From contig JAHQIY010000006.1 of assembly GCA_019054805.1 (NCBI GenBank), positions 6,076,001 through 6,140,000 on the forward strand: 64,000 nt of DNA, in the 5' to 3' direction. Positions 10,092 through 22,050 of this stretch are shown here, piece after piece. The notes beneath the pieces are model-generated. The model saw only the letters and a list, made by a program, of their open reading frames with translations. It had not been told where the DNA came from and did no database searches. The translations under genes were made by a program, and so were the position numbers. The DNA is from Brachionus manjavacas. Its lineage: Eukaryota; Rotifera; Eurotatoria; Ploima; Brachionidae. How positions within the stretch are numbered: the first letter of the stretch is position 1; each line of letters starts with the position of its first letter.

Positions 10092-11478
10092 TTAACTTAA
10101 GAACATGTACTCCTAAATAAATTCAATTTTTAAATAAAGAAAAAAAAATTTTTAAATCTATAAATTTTTATATCCACTTAAAAGTATTGATATCTAAACA
10201 TTTATTAAAAGGAGGAAAATTTAATTGAAATTTAAAAGAAATACAAAGATTCTGCTATAGTAGCGTTGTTAATCGATTTTTAAAAATCGACCTAAATTTT
10301 TTAAAACAACGGTCAAGCGGAATGGATTAAAAAAAGTTTTTTCTTCAAAATTTTTTTGTTTATTAATCGAAAAATTTTTAAAAAATATTTAAAAATTTTT
10401 TAAAATCATAAAGAGCAAAGATGTCAGAATAAAATATAAAATATTAGATGTAATTGCACAACAAAAAAATTAATGCAAAAAATTCAAATTTTTAAAAAAG
10501 TTTATGCGTATTAATACGAGTGAAAAAATTGTTATTCTTTATCGCTTCTCGGCCTCTGGCTAAGATCAAAGTGTAGTATCTGTTCTCATCAGTTTAATAT
10601 CTGATGGGGGGTCCATTGGGCCCCCGCGATATTAAATCGATTTTTGTGAGCGGACTGGTTGCGCAGAGCTTGCTCGGCACCAGTCACGGATCGACCTAGC
10701 GTTGCACTATATTGCTAGGACCGGTCCACAAAACCCTTTTTGGGGGTTTTATTAACAAAAAATTAAAATGAAAAATCATCCAAAAATATGACGTTTTAGT
10801 TTGAAAATTTTAAAGATTTTAGAGAATTTTTTTAAATTTAAATTACTTGTTATATTTGCCAGATATTAAGTAAATATTTCTTCTTATTTAAAATTTATGG
10901 GATAATTTTTTGTTTAAAAAATATTTAAAAAATGTAGAAACTCTTTTTTGTTTGATTCAACTTACCAGTTTTATTTCTTAATTATAAAAAAAAAATTTTT
11001 ATAAATAATCCGGATTAAATTTCAAAAGTTTTTAAGAAATTTTTTTTAATTTTTTTGCGAAAATTATATTTTTTGAAAAAAAATTGTAAGCTTTAAGAGG
11101 GTCTGGTGCCTTCAAATTTTAAGTAACTTGCACAAAAATTCTAAAGCTGACAATTCTCCTGATTATTGACTGACAACCATATCGATTGACTTTAAATTAA
11201 CAACAGATGAATTGATATCTAATTGTGATGGAAATTAGAATGATTTAAGTGTCCAAACATGGAACAATTCTAATAATTTCTTTTTAATTCTAATAATAGT
11301 TAAAATAATTAATAATCAAATTCTTGCAATTTCAAAAAATTAAAAAATTTTGTTCAATCACTTTATAAATTGATTAAATAAATTTAAAACTGAAAATGTT
11401 ATCAATCTAAAATTTAATCTCATGTTTTCGTGGTTTTATATTTTATCAATTAATAGTGCCTTTAAATATTCTCCTTTA
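10092..11478 (+). repeat. Segmental duplication, copy 2 (in place next to gephyrin)
   Basis: Matches 3647-5015, including the U2 gene. Here the right end continues without break into gephyrin exon 8, so this is most simply the parental arrangement. An extra AAATAT unit before the U2 promoter and other small indels separate the copies. Confidence 0.85.
10541..10730 (+). ncRNA. RNU2: U2 spliceosomal snRNA, full-length copy
   Basis: Full 190-nt U2 with GTAGTA at nt 33-38, the Sm site and all four stem-loops, identical to the 4089 copy as far as I can read. The trailing hairpin differs by one base (CCC/TTTTT/GGGGG instead of CCCC/TTTT/GGGGG). It lies about 0.7 kb beyond the gephyrin stop codon, on the opposite strand. 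Confidence 0.95.
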
Positions 11479-14400
11479 AAAACTTTTGGTTTTGAAACTG
11501 TCTTGGGTGGTAGAATTACCAAGGCATTTGCATCATTCATGCTCAATAGTCTACTGCTATGCTGATTTCCCGTTGAAAACGCGCTAAAATAATTAGTTGT
11601 ATCTATTGATTGATATTTTAGTAAACTTCTGTGATATTCTGGCCTAGGATCTAAATCAGCATCGAACTCAATTTTCACAACAATCTCGCTCCAAAACGGA
11701 TTTTCAAAACCCATCATTTTTTTCAAACAAGGAACAACAACTAAATTAAATGTTACGATTGCACTGACAGGATTACCTTTTAGTTAAGTTAAAAAAATAA
11801 TTTAATTCTAAAATAAAAGCATCATTTATAACAGAAAGCTTATTTTTTTGCTCCGTTAGATAAATAAATAATTAAAGCCAAAATTAAAAATTAATAATAA
11901 AAAAAATTTCTTATTTTTTCAAAATGGTTTAGCTTACCAGGCAAAGCAAATATCAATTTTTTTCTTCCCTTATATTCACATGTGGCAAATGTAGTCGGCT
12001 TTCCTGGTTTCATGTTCATTCGGGCAAAATGAATAGTACAATTTAAATCCTTTTCAAGAACATCTTTGACCAAATCCTGAAATAAAAATACAATTTAAAA
12101 CATTTCTTTAATTTTTTGGAAAAAATTGTTCACTAAATTGATTTTCTTGCCTTATCTCCCATAGATACTCCGCCTGTAGATATCACTACATCTGAATTTT
12201 CCAAAGCATTGGTAAAAACTTTAAGCAGCTCATCTGCATTGTCACTAGCAATGCCCGAATCAAAAATCCTGTCTATTCCCAAATTTTTGATAGCACAGAA
12301 AAGTAGCGATTTGTTCGAATCTCTAATTTTTCCACTATTTAGCTCTACATCTTTTGGATTGACTAATTCGTTTCCAGTGGACACTAGCCCAACAATCGGT
12401 TGTTTATAAACTTTTAGATTTAATGCCCCAACAGTTGCGCATATTCCAATCTGAGCTGCTTTAAGAATGGAACCATTTTTGACCACAACTTCTCCTTTTT
12501 TTATGTCAAATCCAATCGAGCGGATGTCTTGGCCGATTTTTAATGAAATTTTAGATGAATGACCACCACCGCCACAGCCTGAAGTTGAAACTATTTCTAT
12601 TCTTTTGTCCCTATTATATTCATCTTTTTCAATGCTCATCGTATCTTCTATTTGAATGACCAGGTCACATTTTAATGGAACCGGAGCTCCAGTATTAATT
12701 TTCACACACTGACCCTCTTTGAGATCAATATTCAAAGTATTGTCTCCTGCATTTGAGCTACCAATTACATCAAATACAAAGTTAGCACTTGTGGTTTTGT
12801 TTAATAGACAGTCTTTTTGTTCAGCAGTTAATTTTAGGGCAAAGCCATCTTTTACCGATGCTGCAAAAGGTGGTAAGGGGTCTTGGGCAGCAACGTCCTC
12901 GGCACTTACCCGATTAAGAGCATTCAAAAAAAAAACCAATTCTGTATCCAAAATTTGAGTCTGATCCTGAATTATTTTGGTTGCTTCATCTACACTGATC
13001 ATTGGATAAACTGAGCTTCTTGGCTTATCAAGAATGTCTTTTTCGCAAACTCGGCTTTTGGGTTCGTGATGATGAGCAGGTTCGCTTTGAATTTTGACAT
13101 GATCTATTTTTATGTCTTTATTTGCATCATTAATAAGATCCAAAGCATGTTTTAACACTGGAAGTATTATTTCAAATGCTTCCTGATCGAAAATTTAAGC
13201 AACTTTTTTCGAATAAAATAAGAATAAATCTTTACTTGGGATCCTTTTTTGCTTCCAGGCAAATTGATAATTAAAGTTTTTTTTCGAATTCCTGATATAG
13301 CTCGGGACAGCATGGCAAATTTAGTGATTTTCATTGATTCAGTTAAAATTGTATTGCTTAAACTCATGGCTTCCTTTTCAATTACTTCTTTGGTAGCCTA
13401 AAGAAAAAATGCTCTACTAAGAATCAATGTTTAATCTAATGTTTTTATTGATAACATAGAAAAAGTAAAAGCGATATTTTTTTTTCTGGTCACTATAATA
13501 GCGTCAATTTAAACAAAGTAAAATTTTATTTGATTTTATTTTTTTTTGATATTCAAAAGGTATGCAAGATTTTTTTAATGTAAGCTTACACTTTTTTTTA
13601 AAGAAAATTCTTGCCATGTAAATGACTCTAAATTTTAGATTTTAAATAATATTTGAAGTGAATAGTCCAAACCACTATAGATAGAACATTTTTAACAAAT
13701 ATGTTCTATCCTCATTTTCAAACTGAAATTTTAAAATTCAAAATTTTTAAGAAATCAACTTTTTAGTTTTTTAAATGTAAATTGAGTAAATTTTTTAAAT
13801 TCCAAAAAAAATTTTTAAAAGATAAAATGCAAGTTTGTCATAAGTTATAGTGAGAGTGAAGAAGAAATCATCTTAAATTTTTTTTGGCATCTTTATATCC
13901 TTTTGTTCTAATAAAACAAAATTTATTTATAAAAAATTCTAAAAAACCTAATTTAAGATTGTAAAAGAAAATTGGGACAATTATAATATTTTGCTCTTGA
14001 TTTTAGTTCTAAAACACACAAAGTCAATTGAATTTTTTAGTGTTGAAATTGAACTGATTTTTGGACAATATTTTAAACAAACTTTAAACAACAAAAAAAT
14101 TAACTTTAATAATCATGGTTATTTAATTTCTCATTTGAATTTATTAAATGGCTATATTTCTAATAAAGCATAAATTGGAAAAACGAATAAATTATATACT
14201 CACACTTCTGCATCTTACGGGAATAAATCAAGATATTTACTTACAAAATAATTAGAGAAGAATCAGACCAAAAATTTTTGATTTTATTGGAGAAAAAAAA
14301 TTGAAAATGGTATCAAAATTTAAGCTTTTTGAAAAAAGAAATACTTTGGAACATTCTAAGAAAAAAATCTTTTTGATTTTTGGAAAGAAAGAAAAGAAAA

Positions 14401-16190
14401 CTATTTAATTTTGTTTTCGATTTAAAAATTTAAATAATTTTAATATTCAATTTTCGGTCAATTGTTTTTTTCTAAATCAAATTAATATTTATTTTTTATT
14501 TATTTAAATTTTTAAAATCAGTTTAATTTCTTGTTCAAATTCAAATTAGAAATATTATTTTATTTGAACATATTTTTAATTATCTTAAAGCTTTAAATTT
14601 TATTTACAATTAAATTTAATTAAAAAAATCTAAATACTAAATCAAATACTTTATTTGATTTTCAACACTGGTAATAATGTCTTCTATTAGCTTTTAATTT
14701 CAAAGAACTCTAAAACCTTTAATCAATGATGTGGCTTTTAAATTTTGAAAATTTTAGTTTAAGAAATAAATAAAATTTGATTTAGTGATTTAAAAACCTC
14801 TAAATCAAATTTATTTTTAAATTTTTTACTCATCGTATTCAAGTTACTAGTTAGATAAAAATAAGACGCGGAAAAGTATAGAATTATAATTTTATAGATT
14901 AAAGGTCGATTTTAAATAAAATAGAAAAAAACACAGAATCTAACTTTTAAAAAAAAATCAAAAAATTATAATGAATAAAAATGAATTTATAAGGTTAAAT
15001 TTATTATATAAAAAATTATCTACTACATAATTAATTTGATACCTAAATAAAATAATTTAATAATCTGTATGTCAGATCATAATCGTTGCTTATAAATGCA
15101 CTGGAAAAGGAGATACTTCCCTATTTTCTACCAAGGTTGAAAAGGTACAAAATTAAACAGCAGACTTCTTAAAAATTAAAATACCGGATATTCTTATCAA
15201 CAGAAAACCTTATTTAACAGTGTATTAAATTGAAAATTTTTTTTAGATTTGACAAGTTCAATAATGTATCCAGAGATCGATTCCTACCACTAGTTCCTAG
15301 AATACTGAACCTAGCTTTGAAGGTACTAACACCAAGACATCTAAATGCCAGCACGTCAAACTCACACTATTTATCCAACTTGATCAAACGAAACACTAGT
15401 AGTTATCTATTATTTAATAAAAAATTTTAGTTGATTTTATCTTTTTATCTAATTTATTTAACCAGATTAACTCAAAAAAAAATAAAGAAAAAAAATAGAA
15501 AATGTTAATTAATTGTCAATTATTGAATTTTTTGGCAAAATTCTAGTATCAGTTTATTGTGTTTCAAGTGAATTGTGTTTTATAAAATTTAAACTTTTTT
15601 ATTAATATGTTTATTATGTCTCGCTATCAAGAAAATAATAATAAATATCATTACGCTTCAAAAATAACTCTTATTTATACTTTATTTTCAGAATTTAACC
15701 GAAAATTTTAAAAGATAGATGATTTTTTAAAACAATAAATTTACCTCTGGGGTTACATCACGAGGACTAAACCCAGTTCCACCAGTGGTCAAAATAAGAT
15801 TCAAATTTCCTGAATCACACCACTCAATTAGTTTTTTCTTTAGAATAGAATAAAATTTTTTAAAAAATTCCATTCTAATAAAAATAAATCAAATCTAACC
15901 TTTATTTGCGGAATGCTATCAGGAACAATATCATTGAAAGCAGTTGACAAAAAACTTATTTTAAAAATAAAAATAAGCCAAATTTAAAATTGAACTCTCA
16001 CTTTTGATTATTGACCACACTTTTTAGATTAGACCCGCTTGTATCAGTGGCTTCATTTGAGGCACACGAATCACTAACTGTCACACAAAGAAGAGCCAAA
16101 ATGTCAAAAAAGAAAGGAAAAAAAAGTGTAATTACCAACGAGAATTCCAACTTGATAGAGCAATCTCTTTGGCAAAGCATTGGTACACAT
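11436..16190 (-). CDS. GPHN: Gephyrin-type molybdenum cofactor synthesis protein (MogA-MoeA fusion)
   Basis: Eight exons: 16136-16190, 16002-16077, 15900-15954, 15745-15837, 13236-13397, 12151-13182, 11938-12076, 11436-11776, total 650 residues (vertebrate gephyrin about 736). Residues 1 to about 160 are the MogA/G domain ([38 protein letters not shown]), which adenylylates molybdopterin. A short linker containing AHHHEPKS follows; it is far shorter than the vertebrate collybistin/receptor linker. Residues from about 207 are the MoeA/E domain ([61 protein letters not shown]), which inserts molybdate. The intron after exon 6 has a GC donor (GCAAGAAA). The intron within the G domain is 2.35 kb, against 46-161 bp for the others. 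Cytosolic Moco synthesis is supported; a synaptic scaffold role cannot be judged. Confidence 0.93.
13398..15744 (-). other. Large gephyrin intron
   Basis: 2.35-kb AT-rich intron between codons DVTPE and ATKEV of the MogA domain. It is mostly featureless. A G+C-richer patch at about 15230-15420 (+) reads [11 protein letters not shown], then [17 protein letters not shown], resembling the extreme C-terminus of LINE ORF2 proteins, so part of the intron length may come from a retrotransposon insertion. Confidence 0.5.
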
Positions 16191-16464
16191 GGTCACGTGA
16201 TCAAGCTAAATAAAATCAAAAAATAAATAAATAAATAAAAAACTCAATTTTTTATCTAAAATTCAAAAATAAAATTAAAAAATTAGCAAAAAAAATGAAC
16301 CAAATTTAAAAAATGTCAAGTTAATTGTGCACATACCAAAAAAGTACCACCAATCCGTCTCAAAGATAATCGTCAAGTTGAGCATAATTTCTAAAAGAAA
16401 AATTCGAATAAAATCTCAAAGGAAATTGGTACTTTTGAGCGAGTCCGAAACCCGCTGTCCAAAA
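16191..16464. promoter_or_regulatory. Divergent GPHN/MED7 intergenic promoter region
   Basis: Only 274 bp separate the gephyrin start (16190, -) from the chosen MED7 start (16465, +), so both probably use a shared bidirectional promoter. It contains an (AAAT)n run at about 16212-16245 and no obvious TATA box. A palindromic TCACGTGA (E-box, CACGTG) lies at 16193-16200. Confidence 0.45.
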
Positions 16465-17451
16465 ATGATGGACAGCCAGCATCAGTCAGAGTCGAGCTCG
16501 GCTCAACTAAGCAGCACTTACCCGTCAGCGCCCATGGAGTATGTAAATATGTACACAAACGAAAATGTAAAGTGCGGCAAAGCGCCACCGCCTCCCAAAA
16601 TCCTAAAGGACACCTACACCAGCTTCGGCCGACTGATCGACCCCAACGAAGTTCTCATCCGATCTCTGGAATCTCAAGGCATCCAACAGTTGTACTCGTT
16701 GAGCGCACCGTCGACCAGCTCTGCTCATCCAGCCCACATAAACACAAACAACTACAAACACGAACTAAAAAAGCTCAACCACTCGATCCTGATCGCCTAC
16801 TTGGACCTGCTGGAAGTGCTTGTGAAGGCGCCGAACACCCAAATCGAGCAGCCCGCGCCACCCCAGACCAACGAGTTCGGCGAGGCGGCCACCCCCAAGC
16901 CCCTAGTGATCATAAAATCGCTGCGCGAACAAAAGCTAGAAGACCTGGAGGTTCTGTTCATAAACATGCACCATTTGATCAACGAACTGAGGCCGCACCA
17001 GGCCAGGGACAGCATCCGATGCATTCTGGAAATGCAGAAGCAGCAACGCGTCGAAATAGCGAGCAAATTTCGCCACCACTTGCACACAATTGTGGATCTG
17101 CTGAAGAAATGCATCGGCTCGATCCGGGCCGAGGGCTCGAGACACGCTTTGTTGCTGGACGAGTTGGACAGCTATGTCAAGAACGCTGGCCAGCTGAGCA
17201 AATCGTTGGAAAAGTTCAGTGTGTCGAGAACAAATGGCTACCATGATAGTGACGTTGAAATGAATGAGCAAGAGGAGAGCAATTTGGTGAGTGTGGTGTC
17301 GAGGACAAGTGCCAAGCTGGGCGAGAAGACAAGACAACTGGCCAATGGTCACTTGAAAGAGGAAGCGCAAGCGAACAAGAATTGTGATATCAAAGACCTT
17401 ATATTGTGCGACTTAATCGACGAGTTCTTGATAAAAGAAAATGAGTTTTGA
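16465..17451 (+). CDS. MED7: Mediator of RNA polymerase II transcription subunit 7
   Basis: Intronless; from the chosen Met at 16465 it encodes 328 residues (human MED7 has 233). The open frame extends upstream to 16327, but that part is Lys-rich and unlike the family, so the MMDSQHQ start is preferred. Core motif: APPPPKILKDTYTSFGRLID, followed by LIRSLESQGIQQLYS, then LNHSILIAYLDLLEVL, LFINMHHLINELRPHQARDS and a long amphipathic helix with QQRVEIASKFRHHL, as in MED7, whose helices pair with MED21 and MED10 in the middle module. The C-terminal 80 residues are extra and low in conservation. Codon use is clearly G+C-richer than any neighbour (many CTG, GCC, CGC), which together with the lack of introns hints at a retrocopy-derived locus. 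Confidence 0.92.
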   Translation: MMDSQHQSESSSAQLSSTYPSAPMEYVNMYTNENVKCGKAPPPPKILKDTYTSFGRLIDPNEVLIRSLESQGIQQLYSLSAPSTSSAHPAHINTNNYKHELKKLNHSILIAYLDLLEVLVKAPNTQIEQPAPPQTNEFGEAATPKPLVIIKSLREQKLEDLEVLFINMHHLINELRPHQARDSIRCILEMQKQQRVEIASKFRHHLHTIVDLLKKCIGSIRAEGSRHALLLDELDSYVKNAGQLSKSLEKFSVSRTNGYHDSDVEMNEQEESNLVSVVSRTSAKLGEKTRQLANGHLKEEAQANKNCDIKDLILCDLIDEFLIKENEF

Positions 17452-18124
17452 TTTTTAGTTAGTTAGTGGTTTGATCAGTGTTGGATCAGAGGGGTTTTAT
17501 AAGAGGTTTCCTTATTTTTCAATTTGTCCATTTTTTCGAATACGAAATTTCTTCGGCTAATTTTTTTTTCTCAATTATTTTACGAATTAAAGCTTTAAGA
17601 TATTCATTTAATATTAAATTTTTCTTTAAGGGATTTAACACATTAAACAACTAAATAAAATGCTATTATTACAATTATTTTTTTATTCATGAATAAAATT
17701 TATTTTTTTAAATTTTGAGAATTAAATTTTCTTCTTTTTTTCTCCGAAGTTCACCGGGAGCCACGTTCAACTATTGAACTAGAGATCAGATTAAATTTGA
17801 AAAGTTTTTTAATAGTATTTACAAAATTCGGTCTTTTTTTTACTCAATTATTTTAAGAATCAAAGCTTTAGGATGATGATTTCATTTTCCTTTTTCATTT
17901 AGACATTCTTTCGTTTTTTTTTTAGATTAAATTAATTTTACTAAATTAAAAATTTTCAGAAAAAGACAAAATCTACTTACATAATTCAGAAAAGATTTAT
18001 TTAATTGAAAAGTCTGTTCAAGAGTTAAATTTCGATACGGTAAAAAAAAATTGGAAAAATTTAACATTTTATTTCTTTTTTAAATTTTATTAATTTTCGT
18101 ACAAATCTTCTTTTTAGACATCAA
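17452..18124. other. AT-rich spacer
   Basis: MED7 3' flank. No gene seen. Confidence 0.4.
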
Positions 18125-18550
18125 AATTTATTTAATTTAAATGTATTAAATGTGGTTAAGTTTATCATGAAAAGCTTCGGACATCTAATTTAATTCAAGC
18201 TATACAACATCCTGAGTTACAGGACTGGTTAGATGCATATAGACGCTGAACAAAAAGAGGGAAACAAATCAAAGCTTTACTGAAAAAGATATTCTTTTAA
18301 TAAATGCTTTTTTTGAAATTGGGATAAAATTTTTTAACACTTTGGGTCATAAAAAAATTACAAAAAAAAATTGGAAAATAATTAAGAGTAATTGATATGT
18401 TGGAGTTAAATGGAAATTCAAACTCAGAAAATATTAAAGAAGCTATAATAGAAATCATTGTGATTGGTAATGATTTTGATAAAAGGAAAATTACAGGACT
18501 TGCTTATGATTCGGCATTATATCTTGTTAGGCTCTTTAGACAAAATTAAA
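18125..18550 (+). pseudogene. BED-finger / hAT-like transposase remnant
   Basis: Broken frames read KCG*VYHEKLRTSNLIQAIQ, then HPELQDWLDAYRR, then after several stops FNTLGHK and ITGLAYDSALYLVRLF. The first part has the shape of a BED zinc finger (C-x2-C...T-S-N-L-I-x-H...HPEL). The last resembles the D-x-A region of hAT transposases. Multiple stops and frameshifts make it non-functional. Assignment is by pattern. Confidence 0.35.
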
Positions 18551-19444
18551 ATTAATAACTCGAAATGGAAACATAGTGTAAAGATATTCATTTATGGACG
18601 TTAACACTTGCATACCATATATTTAATAAAAAATTCCATTGTTTTAATAAAAATTTGGGTCATAAATTTATTAAATCATAATAAAATAATTTATTGCATA
18701 ATATTTTTAATAGATAAACCACTAAAAAATATGTTTATTACCAAATTTAATAAAAATAGATCAATTAAAAAATAATATACCAAAAAGAACAAAATACTAC
18801 ACAATTTTTTTTTTAACTAGTTACTTTTTTTTTGTTTACATATATTTATTGGACAAAAATGATATAATTTTTCGTGAGACATTTTCTTACTAAAAAATGA
18901 TTATAAATTTACATTCTATTATTTATTTTTTTTCTGTACCGAGCTAGGGCTCTTTCAGAATAAATTAAAAAACCAAAATCAAAATAAAAAATAAAATTAA
19001 AGTTAATAAAATGAAATCTCTCACTCAACTCAAAAAGCCGATTTGAGACTGTTAGTAATTTAAGTTTATTAAAAGCCTCATGATGCAACATGTTGGAAGG
19101 AGTATCATATTTTAACTTGAGGATAGCTCTGACTGCTGTATTCTGAATTGCTTGTAGTTTTTTGATATTACTTTCTGAAAATGAATTCAAGCAAGGAAAA
19201 GAATAGTCTAAGATTGATCCTAATAAAGATTTATATAAATTTCCTAGTCTACTAATATATTAAAATTTAATTTAGAATCAAATTTTATACCAAGAAACTT
19301 GATTTCTTTTTGGCTCATTATTCTGTTTCCATAAATTTACTGAACACGACTTTTCAACAGAAATTTTCATTTTCCATTTTAAAAGCCATTTTTCAATTTC
19401 TTTTAAGTACTTATTAATTAAACTCTCGAGATTTCCTTTCTTTT

Positions 19445-20134
19445 TTAAAAAAAAAAGGTAGCTAAGTCATCTGCAAAAAGAAGAGAGTATTGGCTATTAG
19501 TCTTATTTCTTTTAGGTATGTCATTAATGAAAATGCTGAAAAGAAGCGGAATAATTACTGATCCTTGTGGAACCCCTGCTTTAATTAAGTATTGGTCACT
19601 CAAATGTCCGTTTACATTTTCTATAAAAGATCTGGAATTGAGAAATGATCTGATCCAGTAAATAAGATAAAGAGGAAGATTAGTTTTAACTAGCTTATAA
19701 ATTAGCCCATCATGCCAAACTCTATCAAAGGCTTTAGAAATGTGAAAATATAAACAGCAGACTTTTTTCTTTCTATTAAAAAATTCTACTACTTTTTGTA
19801 TAAGAAAATAAAGATTATCCGCTGTGCGCCTATGTTTTCTAAATCCTGATTGCTCATTTATAAGTAGATTATTTCTTTCAAGAAAATAGTATATTCGTGT
19901 AAAAATAATACGTTCAAGTAACTTACCAAGGAAACTTGTCATACTAATAGGACGATAACCAGGAGGCTCATCAGTGGGAGGAGATTCTTTGTATATACAT
20001 GCTATTTTCCAGGCTTTATGGACATTACCTTGTTCCAAACTCATGTTAAAAAGATGACTTAATTCAACTAAAGACTCATAAGCGAGATTTTTTAACATAA
20101 AGTTGTGGATGCCATCTATACCTGATCCTGACAC
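19445..20134 (-). pseudogene. LINE ORF2 reverse transcriptase segment
   Basis: A 229-codon open stretch. RT motifs in order: SGSGIDGIHNFMLK (motif 1), GYRPISMTSFLGKLLERII, NEQSGFRKHRRTADNL, CCLYFHISKAFDRVWHDGL (motif A, catalytic Asp of F-x-x-x-D replaced: HISKAFD retains the later D), KAGVPQGSVIIPLLFSIFIN (motif B) and LLFADD (motif C, second catalytic Asp pair). Frame is lost just after motif C in a poly-A tract; the sequence resumes in another frame and reaches ALARYRKK near the element's 3' end. Confidence 0.85.
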
Positions 20135-20849
20135 TTCTTTTAACTTTTTTAAAGAGTATGTAATTTCTGAAACAGTAATTGGTTCGAACAGATAATTTAG
20201 TACATTTTTTTTTAGGAAATCTGAGATTGTATCTGCTATTTCAGTATCACTCTCAGATATATCTTAATCTAAATGAGGACTAAAAGTTGTCTTTAAGATG
20301 TTTCCGAAGATTTCTCCTTTATCTTTATCTGTATTGAACCATTTTCCATCTTTTGTTAACATGGGAATTTACCTCGAACATTTTTTTTGATCTAAATTTA
20401 TTTATTTTTCTCCAAAATGGTCTGCTCGATAATGGGTTTTTTCCCATTTTATTAATAAACTCTTTCCAGTTTTGGTTCCAAAAATCCTTTAAGTTTGAAC
20501 GTAACTCAGATGTTAGCTTATTAAATGTCATTTTTAGAGAAGGACACCTTGTTTTCTGAACAAGTCCTCGAACTTTCCTACGTATTTTAATTAGTAATAC
20601 AATCTCTTCGGTAGTTTTGATTTAAAAAATTTCTGAGATTGAAAAGGAATACTTTTTTGAGCCGCATTCATGATTTTCAATGAAATTAGTTCATTTAGTT
20701 TATCAATATTTGTAAGAGAATTAATGTTTAGGCTTTAAGATCTAAGTAATTCTTGGAAAAATCCCCAATTTGCTTTTTTGAAATCAAAATTAGAACTTGG
20801 TAACTTAACTGTTATATAATGCTCAATTGATATGTATGCCTGGATTGGA

Positions 20850-21530
20850 AAATAGTCACTTATCATATCATGATCCTGCAAGACTTTGAAGTCCAATATT
20901 TAATCTGCTAATGATGATGGTATCAGAAAAAGATCAAGTATTTCAAAATGTTCAGATTTAAATCTATTAAATGTTGGTGTCCTATCATTAATTACAGAGA
21001 GGTTTAGTTTGCTAAGTATTTTCTCTTGAATTTGAGCATTTTCATTTTCACATAAACAACCTAAACTTATAGCTTTCGCATTTAGATCTCCCCCTAGAAT
21101 AAATTTTCCACACCTTTTAGAAATATCTAGAAAAAGTTCAAAGAGAAGTACTAATGAAGTATATAAGGTGGATTGTAAAGACTAAATACAAAAAGTTCTG
21201 TGTTTTTTAAGCTTATCTTGATGCATAGAAGCTCCGCATTAAAGTGATCTAATGAATTTTATTGTTTAAACTCAATACCTTCTTTTATTAAAATGGATAT
21301 CCTCCACCATTACAATTTCGAGCTTTAACTGTTGAATTGTAATTTTTAAAATTAAAGTAAAATGTAAATCATTTATTTATTTTATTTACATTTAAGAGAA
21401 CAATGTCAGGGCAATTCTGGGCTAAAAACTTTTCTAAGAGAGGGATTCTACTCGGTAATTGGAAGCATATCCAATGTGTAATTACTAACCTGTTGGAAAA
21501 TGAAGATTGTTTTAAAAAATTAGGATTCAT
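20850..21530 (-). pseudogene. LINE ORF2 AP-like endonuclease segment
   Basis: Starting from ATG at 21530 the frame reads LEKFLAQNCPDIVLLNV, as at the start of AP-type endonucleases. After frameshifts come ARNCNGGG, LFVFSLYNPP, LGGDLNAKA (the G-D-x-N active site, about 21072-21100), TPTFNR, LDLFLIP and SDYFPI (the S-D-H-x-P-I site with His changed to Tyr). The order matches LINE endonucleases; at least three frame breaks and one altered catalytic residue show it is inactive. Confidence 0.75.
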
Positions 21531-21577
21531 TTTTGATTTTTTGTTTTTTTAAATAATTATCTGAGTTGATTTGTTTT

Positions 21578-22050
21578 CTATGTGAGCCCATAAGTATCAT
21601 CATGAAAGACATTGTCATCTTCATTATTATCATTATTTCCATGGTCTTCTTCTTCATGATCTATTAATTGTTCTTTAGATTCTGCGTTTTGTGTTTCCGA
21701 TTCTGATTGGCGCTTGATTTGTGCGCTTGTCTTAACGTTATTGAAAGATGGTTTTAGTGACTCTTTGGCTTGAGCATTTGGTTTTTCTACTTTTAATAAG
21801 TTTATTTGTTCCAAACTTTTTTGAAGTTCAGGCTGTAAAACTGGAGTATGCATGCTTTTTGAACTTGATTCTGAGTACAGTAGAGATTGATCATTTGTTG
21901 ACTCATTTTCCTTAAAAACTGGAGTTTTAGGAATATCGGGCAAAAAATTTGACTCATTTTGGCATTTTTTTTCATCTTCTTCTTCTTCAGGAATAGTAAG
22001 ATCGCTGCAATCAATTTTTATCCGTTCAATTGCTTTAAGCTTTTTAATTC
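21578..22050 (-). CDS. LINE ORF1-like acidic tail (open, N-terminus missing)
   Basis: Open from about 22050 (IERIKIDCSDLTIPEEEEDE) through MPDIPKTPVFKENEST to the acidic end HEEEDHGNNDNNEDDNVFHD. Rich in Glu, Gln, Ser and Asn and without Cys fingers in what remains. It sits just upstream of ORF2 in the same orientation, so it is most likely the C-terminal part of the element's ORF1 product. No start or upstream RNA-binding domain is present, so the element seems 5'-truncated near 22060. Confidence 0.5.

Noticed and set aside
12209-12958. Plus-strand ORFs at 12209-12409 and 12719-12958
   Set aside because: Antisense shadows of gephyrin exon 6.
16391-17370. Long overlapping ORFs on both strands inside MED7 (up to 224 codons)
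   Set aside because: They are shadows in other frames of the G+C-rich MED7 coding sequence; only frame 16465-17451 shows conserved family motifs.
2552-17451. Idea that MED18 and MED7 form a functional Mediator cluster
   Set aside because: They are 13 kb apart with unrelated genes and U2 copies between them; coincidence is the simpler reading.
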